A DNA stretch of 64,000 bases, from contig JAEILZ010000004.1 in assembly GCA_018873225.1 (NCBI GenBank), forward strand, positions 930,001 to 994,000. Reading direction: 5' to 3'. Origin of the DNA: [Phialemoniopsis] sp. UDSM-2020. Taxonomy: Eukaryota; Ascomycota; Sordariomycetes; Thyridiales; Thyridiaceae. A model generated the notes under the pieces. It saw nothing but the letters and a program-made list of their open reading frames with translations. It was not told the DNA's origin and ran no database searches. The position numbers and the translations under genes were made by a program. Shown here one piece after another: positions 22,225 through 34,507 of this stretch. Numbering within the stretch: the stretch's first letter is position 1; each line of letters opens with the position of its first letter.

Positions 22225-25200
22225 ATGAAGTTCGCAAAGGAGCTGGACCAGGAGCTCGTTCCTGGTACGTTCTTGTTACACCCAACAACTCGGTCGCGAC
22301 GAAACTGCTGCCGCTTCAGACGAAGCCCCTCCCCGTGCTCCCCAAACCTGCTTTCGGGCATACTAACCAAACATCTTGCATCGCAGAGTGGAGAATCAAG
22401 TACCTGAACTACAAGGCCGGCAAGAAGTACATCAAGGCCGTCAACCGGGCCATCCTCCGCGCACACGGCACCCCGAGCATCCGTAAGTCGGGTGACCTGC
22501 CTCCGCACGCGACTCCCTCCTTCTTCTACAACAACACCTCCACGCCCCGGCGCAGCAACACCGCCCGGGCCACCGACGATGCCGACCCGCTGCGAGATAG
22601 CCCGGCCCCGTTCGGGAGCCGCCCCGTGCCCAAGCCCCAGGCCACGTCTAAGAGCGTGCCGATAGCTAGAAACGAGAGGCAGGCTTTGGCGGACGCAGCC
22701 GACGACGACTACCACTATGGCAGCTTCGTGCCCACGCCGCGAGCGCAGACCCCTCCCCCCGAGCTGGAGCGACAACGCACCTTTGAGCTGCCCGCCCCGG
22801 CCATACACGTCCCGTCCGAGAGCATGGACGGCGGCTCCAAGTCGGCCATGGCCCTGCGCAAGTCGCTGAGCCGCCTCGCCCTCAAGCGAAGCGTCTCTAT
22901 GGCCGCCGACCTCCCGACTACGGACGGCACCGCCAGCAGACGCACGCCCTCAGTGCCCTCCTTTACGGCGGACGATGGGACCCCACGTCAACGGCTAAGA
23001 AGACTGTTTTCCACGAGCTCGCCACTCGGCCGGAGAAACTCGCGAGAATACGGCATGAACAACAATGTCGACGAGGTCCGTGAGCGGGAGCGAGACTTCT
23101 TCCGCTTCCTGGAAGATGAGCTCGACAAGGTCGAGACTTTCTACAAGCAAAAGGAGGACCACGCGGCCGAGCGCTTGAAACTGCTGCGGGAGCAGCTGCA
23201 CGAGATGCGCAACCGCCGGATAGACGAGATCCGCCAGGCTAAGGAACGAAGGGACACGGCTCACTCCAATGGCGGCAGCTCGGGGGACAATACTTCTAGT
23301 AACGGAAACCACCGCCCGTGGGTCGATCCCCTCAAGAACAGACTGTTCAAACCTGGTCCGAACTCGAAAGCGCTGCAGAAGATGCCGCAGACCCCTGTGA
23401 TGGCCGGATCTAGCCGCGAGGAGCGCAGAGACTACACTCGCCGCCCTCCCGAGGACGATGTGCCGTACCGCACAGCCAAGCGGAAGCTCAAGCTGGCGCT
23501 GCAAGAGTTCTACCGCGGCCTCGAGCTGCTCAAGGCCTACGCCCTGCTCAACCGCAAGGCCTTCCGCAAGCTGAACAAGAAGTACGACAAGGCCGTTAAC
23601 GCCCGCCCGCCGTACCGCTTCATGAACGAGAAGGTGAACAAGGCCTGGTTCGTCAATAGCGATGTCCTGGACGGCTACATCACCGCCGTCGAGGACCTGT
23701 ACGCGCGCTACTTTGAGCGCGGCAACCACAAGATCGCCGCCGGCAAGCTGCGCAGCCTGAGCCGGCGGCCCGGCGACGAGTCGGCGAGCTCCTTCCGCAA
23801 CGGCCTGCTCATCGGCATCGGCGGCGTGTTCGCCGTCCAGGGCTGCGTCGAGGGCGCCGAGCTGCTGTTCCACACGGACCCCATCCTGCGCGAGCAGAGC
23901 AGCTACCTGATGCAGATCTACGGCGGCTACTTCCTCATGCTCTACCTGTTCATCCTGTTCTGCCTCGACTGCCGCCTGTGGACCATGAACAAGATCAACT
24001 ACCCCTTCATCTTCGAGTTTGACCCCCGGTCTCAATTGGACTGGAGACAACTCGCCGAGTTCCCGAGCTTCTTTGTGCTGCTGTTTGGCCTGTTCATCTG
24101 GCTTAACTTTTCGCGCCTGGGCTCGCCGGATATGTTTTTGTACTACCCCGTCCTACTCATCTTTGTCACGGCCGTGATATTGTTCTTTCCTGCTCCCGTA
24201 CTTTGGCATAGGAGCAGGAGGTGGTTCCTGTATTCACATGTGAGCATTCACTCCTACTGTACTTCGTGACCTGTAGTCATGATGCTGACTATGACTCTAG
24301 TGGCGGCTCTTCTTCGCTGGTCTCTACCCTGTAGAGTTCAGGGACTTCTTCCTTGGTGATATCTACTGCTCGTTGACGTATGCTATGTGTGTAAGTGTCT
24401 ACCCTCTCACCCTGTTCCTACGCCACAGGAGACTGACAACAGTCCCAGAACATCGAGCTATTCTTTTGCCTGTACGCCAACTACTGGCAAAATCCGGTGC
24501 AGTGCAACTCGAATCACTCTCGCCTGCTAGGCTTCTTTGCCGCCTTACCCCCCATCTGGCGTGCCCTGCAGTGCATCCGCCGTTACCACGACACTAAGAA
24601 CATCTTCCCGCACCTCGTCAACTGCGGAAAGTACACCATGACTATCGTCGCCGCCGTCTGCCTCAGCTTATACCGCATTGACAACACCCACACCAACCGC
24701 TCCCTCTTCATCTTCTTCTCGACCATCAATGCCATCTACGTCTCGGTCTGGGACCTCTTCATGGATTTCTCCCTATTGCAGGCCGGCTCGCGCCACTTCC
24801 TCCTGCGGGACATCCTCGCGCTCAAGAAGCACTGGTTTTACTACGCCGCCATGGCCGCGGACCCCGTCCTGCGCTTCTCGTGGATCTTTTACGCCATCTT
24901 CACGCACGACACGCAGCACAGCACCGTCGTGTCGTTCATGGTCGCGTTCGCCGAGGTCACGCGCCGCGGCATGTGGACGCTGTTCCGCGTCGAGAACGAG
25001 CACTGCGCCAACGTCGCGCAGTACAAGGCGTCGCGCGACGTGCCGCTGCCGTACCAGCTCGAGATGTTTACCGCGCGCGGTAGTACCGAGCTCGCGGGAG
25101 GCGGGGCTGCTGATGATGACGCTGATGTGGGCGCTGCCGAGCAAGGCGGTGCTGCTGAGGCGCCTTCGTTCAAGGCTCCGTCTACGGCGGGCGGCAAGTC

Positions 25201-25558
25201 TACCGGCGTCGACGTCGGTGCCGCGCCCGAGAGGATGGGCACGCAGCCGACGCCGAGGCCCGAGGAGGATGGCGCCGGCACGGTGCGCCGGCGGACGAGG
25301 GCCGAGACGTGGGGCAAGAAGTCGATCGGCGCGATCATGGCCGAGGCGCACAGGCAGGACTTTGAGAAGAGGCGCAAGCCGGCTCAGGAGGGGTCGTCCC
25401 GCGGCGGCGGGTCGGGCGCCATCGCTGATGATGACGACGACGATGACGACGATGCGGGGACGAGCGATGAGGAGGATGAGGAGGAGGAGAGAAGCCTTTT
25501 GTTGGAGGAGGAGGTGCTTGGTGGTATCAGGGGTGTGGAGAGGAAGGATGGGGAGTAG
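22225..25558 (+). CDS. SYG1: SPX-EXS domain protein, SYG1/XPR1-like phosphate exporter or sensor, 4 exons
   Basis: Exons 22225-22264, 22387-24239, 24301-24390 and 24449-25558 give 1030 residues. The tiny first exon encodes MKFAKELDQELVP and joins to EWRIKYLNYKAGKKYIKAV, the N-terminal helices of an SPX domain that binds inositol pyrophosphates. A long Ser/Pro/Arg linker interrupts SPX, whose last helices are near FYRGLELLKAYALLNRKAF. Several membrane segments follow, then the EXS domain with WRLFFAGLYPVEFRDFFLGD and the TRRGMWTLFRVENEH signature. The C-terminal tail is acidic with an Asp-repeat (25426-25450). Members export phosphate or act in phosphate signalling at the plasma membrane or Golgi. 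All splice joints keep frame and restore family motifs. Confidence 0.93.
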
Positions 25559-26058
25559 ATGTCGGAGACCGGTATCGCTATGAGGGAATGTGTGCATCAG
25601 TTGGGAAATAGAGTCATGGTCATAAGCGAATATGACTAGCATATTGTTGGGCGAGTAATACATAATACAAGGTTCACGACTTGATCATTTATGTGTCTTG
25701 TTCTCACAGACCGGTTTGTGATCAGGGGTTGGAGTTTGGGAGGAGCATCCACTCCGCGCCGTGCCCTTGGCACAAGCCCCAGGCGATAGCTCTTCATTAG
25801 TTGCTTGATGGGACTTGGTATGAGATCGGAGAATAAGGCAATCGTTGACACACAAAAAGGATGCTAGTTTCCGAGGTCGGGTTGCTGCTTGAGGTTCATT
25901 GTACCCGTCGACCCATCCAGACAGTGTGGATTACGGCTTACACACTCACCGCCAAGCAAGAGACGATATATACACCACTAGCAAATATCAATTGCGTATT
26001 TAGTAATTGGTCGAGCCCACACTTCACTAATATTTGCTACATCAGATAGTTTTATAGA
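25559..26058. promoter_or_regulatory. Intergenic spacer and lamB promoter
   Basis: A 500-bp spacer between tandem genes. It holds a TATATA box at 25967-25972, 87 bp before the next ATG. No gene seen. Confidence 0.5.
25967..25972 (+). promoter_or_regulatory. TATA box of the lamB-like gene
   Basis: TATATA lies 87 bp upstream of the ATG at 26059, in a normal position for a fungal core promoter. Confidence 0.45.
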
Positions 26059-26940
26059 ATGGCGCCACTCAAGAGAGCAGTCAGCATCAACGTCGACCTG
26101 GGCGAAGGCTACGGCAACTTCAGATGCGGACCCGACGAGGACCTCATCCCGCTGATCGACCACGCCAACGTCGCCTGCGGCGGACACGCCGGCGACCCGC
26201 TGATCATGGCCGAGACGGTCCGTCTGTGCAAGCAGCACGGCATCAAGGTCGGCGCCCACTCGGGCCTGCCCGACGTCCAGGGCTTCGGCCGCCGGCCCAT
26301 GGTCCTGCAGCCCGACGAGCTGACGGCTGTCGTGCGGTACCAGATCGGCGCGCTTCAGGGGTTTCTCGACCACGAAGGGGTGCCGCTGAATCATGTCAAG
26401 CCCCACGGCGCGCTGTATGGGATGATGTGCAATGACCGGGAGGTCTGTCGGGCGGTGTACGAGGCGGTGCCTAAGGGGACGCCGGTGTTTGGGCTGGCTG
26501 GGACGTATCATGAGGAAGTAGCTAGGGAGCTGGGGCTGCCTTTTGTTGCTGAGCTTTATGGGGATGTCAAGTACAGCAAGGATGGGAAGCTTGTGATTGA
26601 TCGGAAGAAGAAGTAAGCAGTTGCACCTGGTCATCGAGACAGCGGTCGATCGGGAAGGCTAACGTAGGAGACAGGCCTTGGAGTAATGATGAGCTTCGAC
26701 GGCATATCACATTGCAACTCGAGGACTCGTCGGTCACGGCAGTGACTGGTGAGAGAGTTGAGCTGCCTATTGGTGATCACGGTACGTACAAAAGCCCAAT
26801 GTTCAAGGCACCAGACTAACATGGGAACAGAGATATCTCTGTGCTGCCATAGTGACAGTCCTAATGCTCTGGAGATTGTTACTCTTGCGCGAGAATTGGT
26901 CAGCGTATTCAATGCGAAGTATCACTCTGGCTCTTCTTAG
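26059..26940 (+). CDS. lamB: LamB/YcsF family protein (5-oxoprolinase subunit A-like), 3 exons
   Basis: Exons 26059-26612, 26675-26781 and 26831-26940 give 256 residues, the standard family size. Conserved blocks are NVDLGEGYGNF, NVACGGHAGDP, GAHSGLPDVQGFGRR and NHVKPHGALY, which carry the Asp and His residues of the active site. In bacteria the homologue PxpA works with PxpB and PxpC to cleave 5-oxoproline with ATP; the name LamB comes from lactam utilisation in Aspergillus nidulans. No PxpB/PxpC homologue is in this window, so partners would be encoded elsewhere. Both introns are supported by frame: the second joins G and AG into the Glu of GDHEISLCC. An amidase-signature gene lies convergent just downstream. 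Confidence 0.92.
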
Positions 26941-27082
26941 CATATTACATGAACAAAATGAAGCCATGTTAGAAACTACCCGCTCTGTAGATCTACCTAT
27001 CGCAATGGAAGAAAGCTACCGTGGCGAATGAAATATGGACCTACGTCCTTTGCTGAACATTCAATGGAGGTCTTGATTGTTT

Positions 27083-28679
27083 TCACCACGCAGAGTTGTC
27101 ACGTTGAACGGCTTCAACACCAGCAGCCACGGCCAAGAGCTTCGGCTCATTAAAGGGCAAACCTAGTATCTCCAGGCCAACTGGGAGTCGAACGTCGCTT
27201 CCGCTGTGCTCTGAGTCTTCGACTAGACCGATAGGCACAGAGATGGCTGGAAACAAGAGCTGACTTGCAATCACCGTGTTGGTCGGATAAGTCAAACACG
27301 TCCACCTGAGACTTGTCAGCGAGTCTTCGATGTCTGTGGTATAAGGTATTACTCACCGGCCTTCCAGGACATCTTCCGTCTTTGGAGCAGGCAGCTGGCA
27401 GGTAGGATAAATGATGGCGTCCAGCTCATACTTGGCGAAAAGCGACGCCACGACGCGTCGAAACTCGGCCTGCTCCATAAAGCATTTTCCTAGTTCTGTA
27501 TCACTGGTCGGCTCTGCCGGCCCCTGAACGATTGCATCTATCAGATCCAGATGCTTGTCACAACCTCCGTTTGCATGAAGCTCCTCGATCTTAAGGTGAG
27601 ATAGATCGGGCCGCGATGCTAGGAATGCATTGATATCCGACTTTGCTCTCGGCACGTACATGGAGGTGCTGCCCCTGAAGCGGCCCAGATCTGGAATTGA
27701 TATGTCGATGAGCTCAGCGCCAGCCCGCTCAAAGTTGTCAAGAGCGATAGCCAGAGCTGAAGTGACGCCTAGGTCTTTGCCGAAGACCCCTCGCAGAACA
27801 CCCAGTCTTTTGGCTTCCAGACTTGGATTTTGAATGGCATCTTGGAACGGGGTGGCGGATGAAGTCAAGGGCGAGACAGCGTTGAACGATGTTTCTAGAT
27901 CAAGCTCGTCAAATCCAACGACAACGTCGAGAATTCTCGCTGCGTCGTCCACCGTGCGCGTCATCGGCCCGGCAGTATCCTGAGGAGAGACAAGGTCGCA
28001 TACACCGGCTCGACTGATCCGCCCAGGAGTTACACGAACTCCGACAAGGCCGCAAAAGCTCGAGGGCAGTCTGATACTCCCGCCGGTGTCTCCGCCGATG
28101 GCAGCAAGTGCGAGACCCGCTGCAACAGCTGCTCCGCTACCACTGGAGGAGCCGCCGACATCTCGCGTGAGATCGTACGGGTTACGCGTAGTCCCGCTAA
28201 TCGATGAGGTAGAAAACCACGATGTTGCCCAGTCAGGCATGGTGGTCTTGCCGAGGATGATTGCGCCAGCCTCTTTGAGCTTGCGCACCACGGTGGCGTC
28301 GTTGGATGGGACATACTTTGCGCATGCTTGGCTTCCGAAAGTGGTTCGAATGCCTGCGGTCTCGATCTGATCCTTGACAGCTATGGGCAGTCCGAATAAG
28401 GGGCCTCTTTCTGCAAGTGGCAATGCCTGTTCTCTAGAATTAGCTTGCTGCCGTGATTGCATCCTTTGTTTATGCAAGTCCAGGAGAAAGTCCTACATCG
28501 AGAGCTTCTGCCTGTGCTAGGACATCCTCGTTCACGGTGATATAACAGTTTATGTCTTCGTTCAGCTTGGCGATTGCATCGAGGTATTGTTGCGTCACAT
28601 GTTTGGCAGTGGATTTGCTACTTCTCAGCGCCTCAGTCAGAGCTGAGATGGAGGAATATTCTTGCTGTGCGGTATGCAT
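27083..28679 (-). CDS. Amidase-signature enzyme I, 3 exons
   Basis: Minus-strand exons 28679-28497, 28447-27357 and 27305-27083 give 498 residues. The Ser-cisSer-Lys triad is visible: Lys in GLPIAVKDQIETAG, the serines in GGSSSGSGAAVAAGLA and in GGDTGGSIRLPSSFCG. The first intron is short (49 nt) and joins EALD to QANSREQALPLAERG, typical spacing for this family. The C-terminus keeps PAISVPIG and LPVGLEILG. The enzyme hydrolyses a carboxamide to acid plus ammonia; the substrate is unknown. No signal peptide is present, so it is probably cytosolic. It converges with the LamB gene and is followed upstream by a flavin monooxygenase in the same orientation. Confidence 0.9.
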
Positions 28680-29377
28680 CCTGAGAAGGCAATGCTAAGC
28701 GTATGTGATCAAGAGTGAAGTCAAGCAGTATGCTAGTAATAACCCGTGAGGATCTGGGATATATCGACATATCCCGCATCAGCGGCCCTAAGAGACTAAT
28801 AAGTCTAGTCCCAGCAGGTTGGGCTACAGCGGGGAAGTCTGGAGTACCCCGCTGATATCTTTGAAGTCCAGGAAGCTATCCAACACAGTGCCCGCGGACG
28901 CGGTGCTCCAAAAGGCTAAGTGCTGAGCCCTAGGTGGTGGCTTCGGCTATTCCCGACATCACTCGCGGAATCCCGACCCGATCATCGCCCGGCATCGACA
29001 CCGCGTAGTTTAGGCCCCCCGAAATGGATGCAACTATCTCTAGCACTGGGCTCAAAAGAGCAAGTCTATCCAGTAGTTTCCTCTTTTGTCATCAATTCTA
29101 ATCCTATCATATGTGCAACTTGACACTTACCTCACTGTAGCCTCCCTCGTACTCCTCGGCCGAAATATCCTCTTTTCTTATAAGCCACCTGGCTGTTCGC
29201 ACGACCCATGAGAGCCCGTACGAAGGGGAAGTCGGATTGAATTATTGTGGGTGAAAACCGATACAAGTCCACTGAACTGATAGCAGGTAGTTGAGATTAA
29301 TGACTCTGACTTCTATCTTGTAACAATGCGAAGATCGTATCCGCCTATAACAGCACGGAAACCCCATATTCCTACCT
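28680..29377. promoter_or_regulatory. Amidase I promoter with dense inverted repeats
   Basis: A 700-bp spacer. Between 28756 and 28854 it holds GGGATAT-N6-ATATCCC (28756-28775), CCG-N6-CGG (28774-28785, an everted Zn2Cys6-type spacing) and CAGCGGGG-N12-CCCCGCTG (28827-28854). These lie 77-175 bp upstream of the amidase ATG. No gene seen. Confidence 0.5.
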
Positions 29378-31253
29378 CTAGTGACGTACATCCTGAAGCA
29401 AAAACTTCCTCTTTGTCTTGTCCAATCCTTGCACTTCCCCGTTCAACCTCCTGATCGCCTCGCGTGCCCCATCCCACGTTTTCCTCTTCCCAGTATCAAT
29501 GACCCTGTATAAATGGGGCGAGATGAAACCCCAGCCCATCAACCGCGCCATCTCACGCTCCCTCCACCAGAACGCCCAGCCGCTTCGCCCCCACCCAAGA
29601 GCCTCGGGTAGCCCTGTACCAGCCGCCTCATGGAGGAACTGGAAGAACTCACCGACGCGAACCTCGCCCCTCTCGATACTAGGGTCGATCCTCCACAGGG
29701 CCTCTCGTTTAGCCGCGTGCCGGTCAATCGACGCGTCCATCTCCTGTCTCGTCGGGAAGGCGCTCTTGCCGGCCCATAGCTGAGTGATGGCCATGGCGCA
29801 GAGCTCTCCGACAACCCACGCGCAGTCCGTGACGTGGTGGCTGTTAAGGAACGCGAGGCTGTCTGCATACTCGGGAGGGAATATCTGCATGAAGAGTCGA
29901 GGGACAGGGGGCACGCCGCTTGCGGTCGGCTCGGTCATCTCTAGCTGTGGGGCGAGAGTCATGTCGTTGGAGTAGCCTGTCCCTAGTATCACTGCGTCCA
30001 CGTCGTCTATGATGGTGCCGTCATCGAGCTCGACTGATTTTGGACCGCAGAATCGGCGAAGGCCCTTGACGGATGTAACGGTGCCGGCCGCGAGGCAAGG
30101 TATCAGACAATCGTTCACACAGGGAACAGTTGCGGCTACGGATGTGATGGGTGTGAGGTTCCAAGAGGGCTCAAACTCCCAAGTCTTCCGCATCTGCCCT
30201 TCGAGATAACGATCCATGAGCGCAGCGGTGAGAGCAGGCATGTTGTCCTCCATAAAATTCGTGACTTGCTTTACGTGGTAATTAATGTTTAGATCGATGG
30301 GGGGACCCATTCGAAGCCTTGATAGAACCACTGCGCCTCTCCTGTGGGACAGGTAGATCTCTGAAGCGTGGCCGACGAGATCAGGGGCGAGCTCGGCTGA
30401 CGTGTTGCCGATGCCGACCACCACGACACGTTGGCCTTTGAAATCAGCTGCGCTTGTGTCTGCTTTAGCATGACTGCAATGGGAAGAAGAAACGGATGCT
30501 TACGCCTTGTAGTCGCGTGAGTGCAGCAAACGGCCCTGATACGTATCGGCTCCCTCAATCTTCGGAATTACCGGGGTGTTGACAAGGCCATTGGCGACGA
30601 GCACCTTGTCAAACTCTTGGATTGAGACTGCATCTTGGTGTTCGATTCTCAGCTGCCACTTTCCCTGCTCGGTGCGAGTGATGCTGGTCACTCTCGAACC
30701 AGAGTGGATCCGATCCCGGAGCTCAAAGTGCTGAGCATACGACCTGAGATAGCGGTGCATCAAAGATGCTGTTGGATAGAGAGGGTAGTCTTGTTTGCCC
30801 AAGTCAGCACTGCTGGCATCAAGTTCAGAGGGCAGAAATTGCCAGATAATAAGTAATTACCTTCGGGGAACGGGAAGTCTGAGAAAGATGACTATCTGGG
30901 GATCAGCAGTCTAGTCAGCGTAAAGGTGAAGGATATCACGTACGATGTATTTGCTGGTATTCAATGTTGTTGCTGCGGCATGGTGAGTTGTGGCCCATTG
31001 TGAAGCAGGACTCTGTTGGGACATACTCTTTACACACGTGGTCGTACCAATCTCACTGGAATAATTCCAAACACCTCCCACGTCGTCCCTATACTCGAAA
31101 GCCACGGCATCAAAACCCTCCTCGAGAAGGCATTTCAGAGATGCAAGACCAATAGGTCCTGATTTGCTAGGGTTAGCTAGTGGACCATGCAATGATACTC
31201 AAAGCCGAAACGTCCATACCTGCTCCTATCACAGCAACCTTCGCGGCCCTCAT
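29378..31253 (-). CDS. Flavin-containing monooxygenase, 5 exons
   Basis: Minus-strand exons 31253-31220, 31158-30944, 30891-30861, 30789-30504 and 30452-29378 give 546 residues. The FAD-binding glycine motif VIGAGPIGLAS is restored only by splicing exon 1 to exon 2. DDVGGVWNY, FSDFPFPEDYPLYP and LMHRYLRSYAQHF follow. The NADPH-binding motif VVVVGIGNTSAELA begins in exon 5, and the GTGYSND block is the late FAD-contact motif. The 31-bp exon 3 is unusual but keeps frame and yields the FSDFPFP motif. Members oxidise N or S atoms, or carry out Baeyer-Villiger reactions. Position between two amidase-type regions suggests a shared substrate class, but this is inference. Confidence 0.88.
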
Positions 31254-31772
31254 ATCTTTGTGCTGAACAAGTAGATCGTATGTGATTGATAGAGCTTGCT
31301 TCGCAACATGCTAGGAGATCCCTGCTGAACAGAGAGGAAATCAACCTCGGAAGTGGCATTGGTGCTAAACCGAATGGCTGGTTGATTACCATTAAATATC
31401 TCTTAGCTCCTTCGTCAGCTCGGACTCGGACCCCTTTTCATTTCAAGCCGTCTTCCGAATCTCAGCTAGACTAGCTGGAGGATTGACATCCATGTCCAGT
31501 CGTGGTCAGGTCCAATCCTCGACAATTCTCAAGTCGATATCTGGTATGGCGAAAATTTCGGTGATAGAATATTGTATCCTAAAACGTACGGTATTACGCA
31601 CAAAGTAACCTTGCTCAGAAGCAACCCTAGGACTTCTCCGCCAGTGGGGCCGGTTCTGGGTATGATCACATCCCCATGGCCGGTCCATGTTCATTCAAGT
31701 AGATCTTCTTTTGTTACAGATATCATATTTGTTGACTCCTAGCCAGCAACGGGGCCTCGGATCTGTGACGCC
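31254..31772. other. Intergenic spacer
   Basis: The monooxygenase promoter and the 3' flank of the Vps62-like gene. No coding signal. Confidence 0.45.
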
Positions 31773-33353
31773 TCACCTCAACTCAGTTTCACTACGGTGA
31801 GGGCTGGCATCGTCCCTCCATCCCAAATCGTCCATCTGGATTTCCGTCTCTACCCGCTTGTATCCCTTACGCAACCTGTATCGTCTTACTGCAAACCAGA
31901 TAGCGACGGGGGCTGACAGCAGCAGCCCGAAAAACACAACTCCAAACACCCACACCCTCCACCCGCGTATACAGCACGGATAAAGTGAAACGAACACCCC
32001 GACAGCCCACTGCACCCATGATCTGTGTGGGCCTTCGTCAGGTGCGATGCCCTTGCGTATGAGATGCTTCGTTGCTGGCCCCGTAGGGCCCGAGACAAAA
32101 CGCTTGATGCCGAAGTAGGGGACCGTCTTTTGGCGGGGATCACTGTCTGGGTATCGGGCATCGCCCCAGAGGCCGTTGTAATAAAGGAATGAAGTGATGT
32201 TGGATGCCGCCGGGAGGGTGCTTCCGGGCGCAGACATCTGGGTCAGCGTGAAGCTGGTAGGGTTGAGATGGTAGAAGTACGCTGACAGCACGGGATCCCA
32301 GCGCGGGCCAGTCGCGCAGTAGTCGATCACCACTTCGTCGTGGATATGGTCGCTGGTGTAGCAAGATCCAGTTAGCATGCTGATAGATAGGGGAAAGGTA
32401 TTTTAAGAGTTTGTGCTGACCCTGCACTCGCGTAGTTTGCATGCGATCCATATGCACTGAAGACGATGGGCTGGAACTGTGTTAGGACCAAGTTTTGTTA
32501 CGGGTGGGAGCAGCGCATTTACCCGTTCACCTTCGAGCGACAAGCCGGCGTCGCCCCAATTATACGCAGCGCCGTATGCATGCTGACTGTACCAGATGCC
32601 GGTGGGCTTGCCCTCATGGAACCGGACCATGTTATGTTCCCTGACAGGCGTCAACACAACACAAACATGAAGCCAAATCTTGCGACATGGAGTCTTACCA
32701 GTCACCAACGTGGTCCCCGAAGTGCGTCCCAGTCCCATCATCCTGAATCAGGTGGCTCAGTGGCTCGATGATTTGGGTGATGTTTGGGCCACGGTCGTAG
32801 GAATAAAAGTAGAAGTAAAAGGCATCGATATCAGCAGGAGTCCTTTCGACTAGAACCACAACGCACGAGGTTGCGTTTCCGGTTTTGCCCGACTCGTCCG
32901 GTACCTCCCCATAAAGCCACGATGGCAGGGTGGTCACATCGTCAACGGCCGTCAACGCGACCTGCTCGGTGATATCGTTGAGCACAGCCAAGTTGGCCAA
33001 GTTGAGTTCAGGAGTGTCTGGGACAGCTTTCTGATCGGCAAAAGGTGCCGTATGCCGGACATGCTCAAGGAGGTCTGCCGGCCGGAAGGGGTCCTCCGCG
33101 TGAAGCCATACGAGCGGCGCTGTAGAAAGTTTAGCGGGTGTCGCTCAACATACGAAACGATCGCAAGCAGGGGAAATTCGTCCATACCGTAGCGCGTTAC
33201 GAAGTCTGGCACGGCGCGGTCTGGATCGTCCAGTATAGAGGAGCCGGCGGTGCCGACCGCAGTGGAACGGCCCAAGACGATGCCAAACTGCCAAGCCAGC
33301 AGTAGTGTCATGAATGTCCCATGAGAGCCGCTGACAGTGCTACGCCGGCCCAT
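31773..33353 (-). CDS. VPS62: Vps62-family membrane protein, 5 exons
   Basis: Minus-strand exons 33353-33188, 33119-32699, 32640-32523, 32476-32421 and 32352-31773 give 446 residues. The family core is rebuilt by splicing: YAPLVWLHAEDPFRPADLL, HFGDHVGDWEHNMVRF, GIWYSQHAYGAAYNW, VFSAYGSHANYASAGDHIHD and DYCATGPRWDP. An N-terminal hydrophobic segment (about residues 14-28) may be a signal peptide, and a single membrane span (VWVFGVVFFGLLLSAPVAIW) precedes a charged tail. The yeast relatives Vps62 and Tda6 were linked to vacuolar protein sorting; the biochemical role is unknown, and many copies in filamentous fungi are accessory. No enzyme motif is claimed. Confidence 0.88.
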
Positions 33354-34433
33354 GACTTCGGATCAACACCGAAATCCGCATAGAATGCATACAGCGTACG
33401 CAAGAATTGCCGTCTATTGGGCCTGAAGATGATTTGTTTTGAGGTCAGCGGGTGGGCCTTGATGTCAGCCTGTAGTGGAGACCGAAGGATGCACTTTAGT
33501 CAGCCACGCATGAAGGCGCTGGATATTATTTCGAGATAAGCGAATGCATTGATTTGATTTTACTCTCAAGACATCAATTTAAAATTGCACTTTAGTAGAA
33601 AGGTACACAATTGCGCCCCTCCTGCCTTCCAATGTGAACGGATGCTAAGAGTATCAGACTAGTTTCCTTTAGCCAGCAACAAGATCCTCGGGTTCAACGC
33701 GATTGCATGTAGATCGATTGCACACATCCAACCCAAACTCCGTGCCTTGCAGAGGACACTAAACAGTCCTCCTCATTTGATGAGCTCTGTATGTGCCAAA
33801 GCCTCAACGATCCGTCCTCTACTACGAAAAAATTTTGTTCATTCCCATAGACGGTGCTCAGCCTAGGCACGACTGCCTGTGTACAAGTGGTCTTACTCGC
33901 TCCATCAAAATGCCTTGATTAGACATTGTCTATACTTCCCGACCAATCTATGTTTCAGACGGTATGATTAAAACGTGGGAATGCCACTCAGTGCCGTATC
34001 GGCTTGTGCACCAGCCTGGCTGTGCGCCTCAACGTCGAAACGGAATGATGGGTTCGCCCATACTCACCCCGGCTCGTTCTCACCTCGTATGAGGTTTCCC
34101 GCGGACAAAAGCTGTTCTGTTACTAGTTAATTCACTCGAGGGAGAAATGAACCTCCCAACACAAGAACGACAAGCACACCCAGCCAGCACACCAGCGCCG
34201 GCACCTGCAGAGTGTTGATCAACTCCTACCGTGGTAACAAAGTGAACGGCGCGTCTAACTCGCTTCGAATGGCCAACATTTGAATGGTGCTTTCAGCGTC
34301 CAGAAGCCTCGGGATGCTGGACAAGATTTGCGGCCTCGTGTACTCCAGGCATCTTATTACACAGCACAGTCCCGGTCCAGAATCGTAGGCGGCTCATGAG
34401 ACCACAATAGTGGCTGAGTCGTCAGGAACGCCA
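33354..34433. other. Gene-poor interval before the first tRNA-Asn
   Basis: About 1.1 kb with no supported gene. The Vps62-like promoter must lie at its left end. Confidence 0.5.
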
Positions 34434-34507
34434 TCTCTCGTGGCGCAATTGGTTAGCGCGTTCGACTGTTAATCGAGAGGTTCCTGGTTCGACCCCAGGC
34501 GAGAGAG
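34434..34507 (+). tRNA. tRNA-Asn (GTT), copy 1
   Basis: A 74-nt cloverleaf without intron. The 7-bp acceptor stem pairs tctctcg with cgagaga, with discriminator G. The anticodon loop ctgttaa gives anticodon GTT, reading AAC/AAU. The B box ggttcgacc is present, and TTTT (34515-34518) follows as Pol III terminator. Isolated in a gene-poor gap. Confidence 0.95.

Noticed and set aside
22995..24050. 351-codon minus-strand open frame opposite the SPX/EXS gene
   Set aside because: Antisense shadow caused by strong third-base GC; the plus strand has clear SPX and EXS domains.
24773..25663. 296-codon minus-strand open frame
   Set aside because: Also antisense to the SPX/EXS gene, with Arg/Leu-rich text typical of a shadow frame.
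30441..30504. Apparent frameshift in the monooxygenase at the exon 4/5 border
   Set aside because: Using the acceptor at acacaag (exon 5 from 30452) gives a 51-nt intron and a continuous frame, so the gene is intact.
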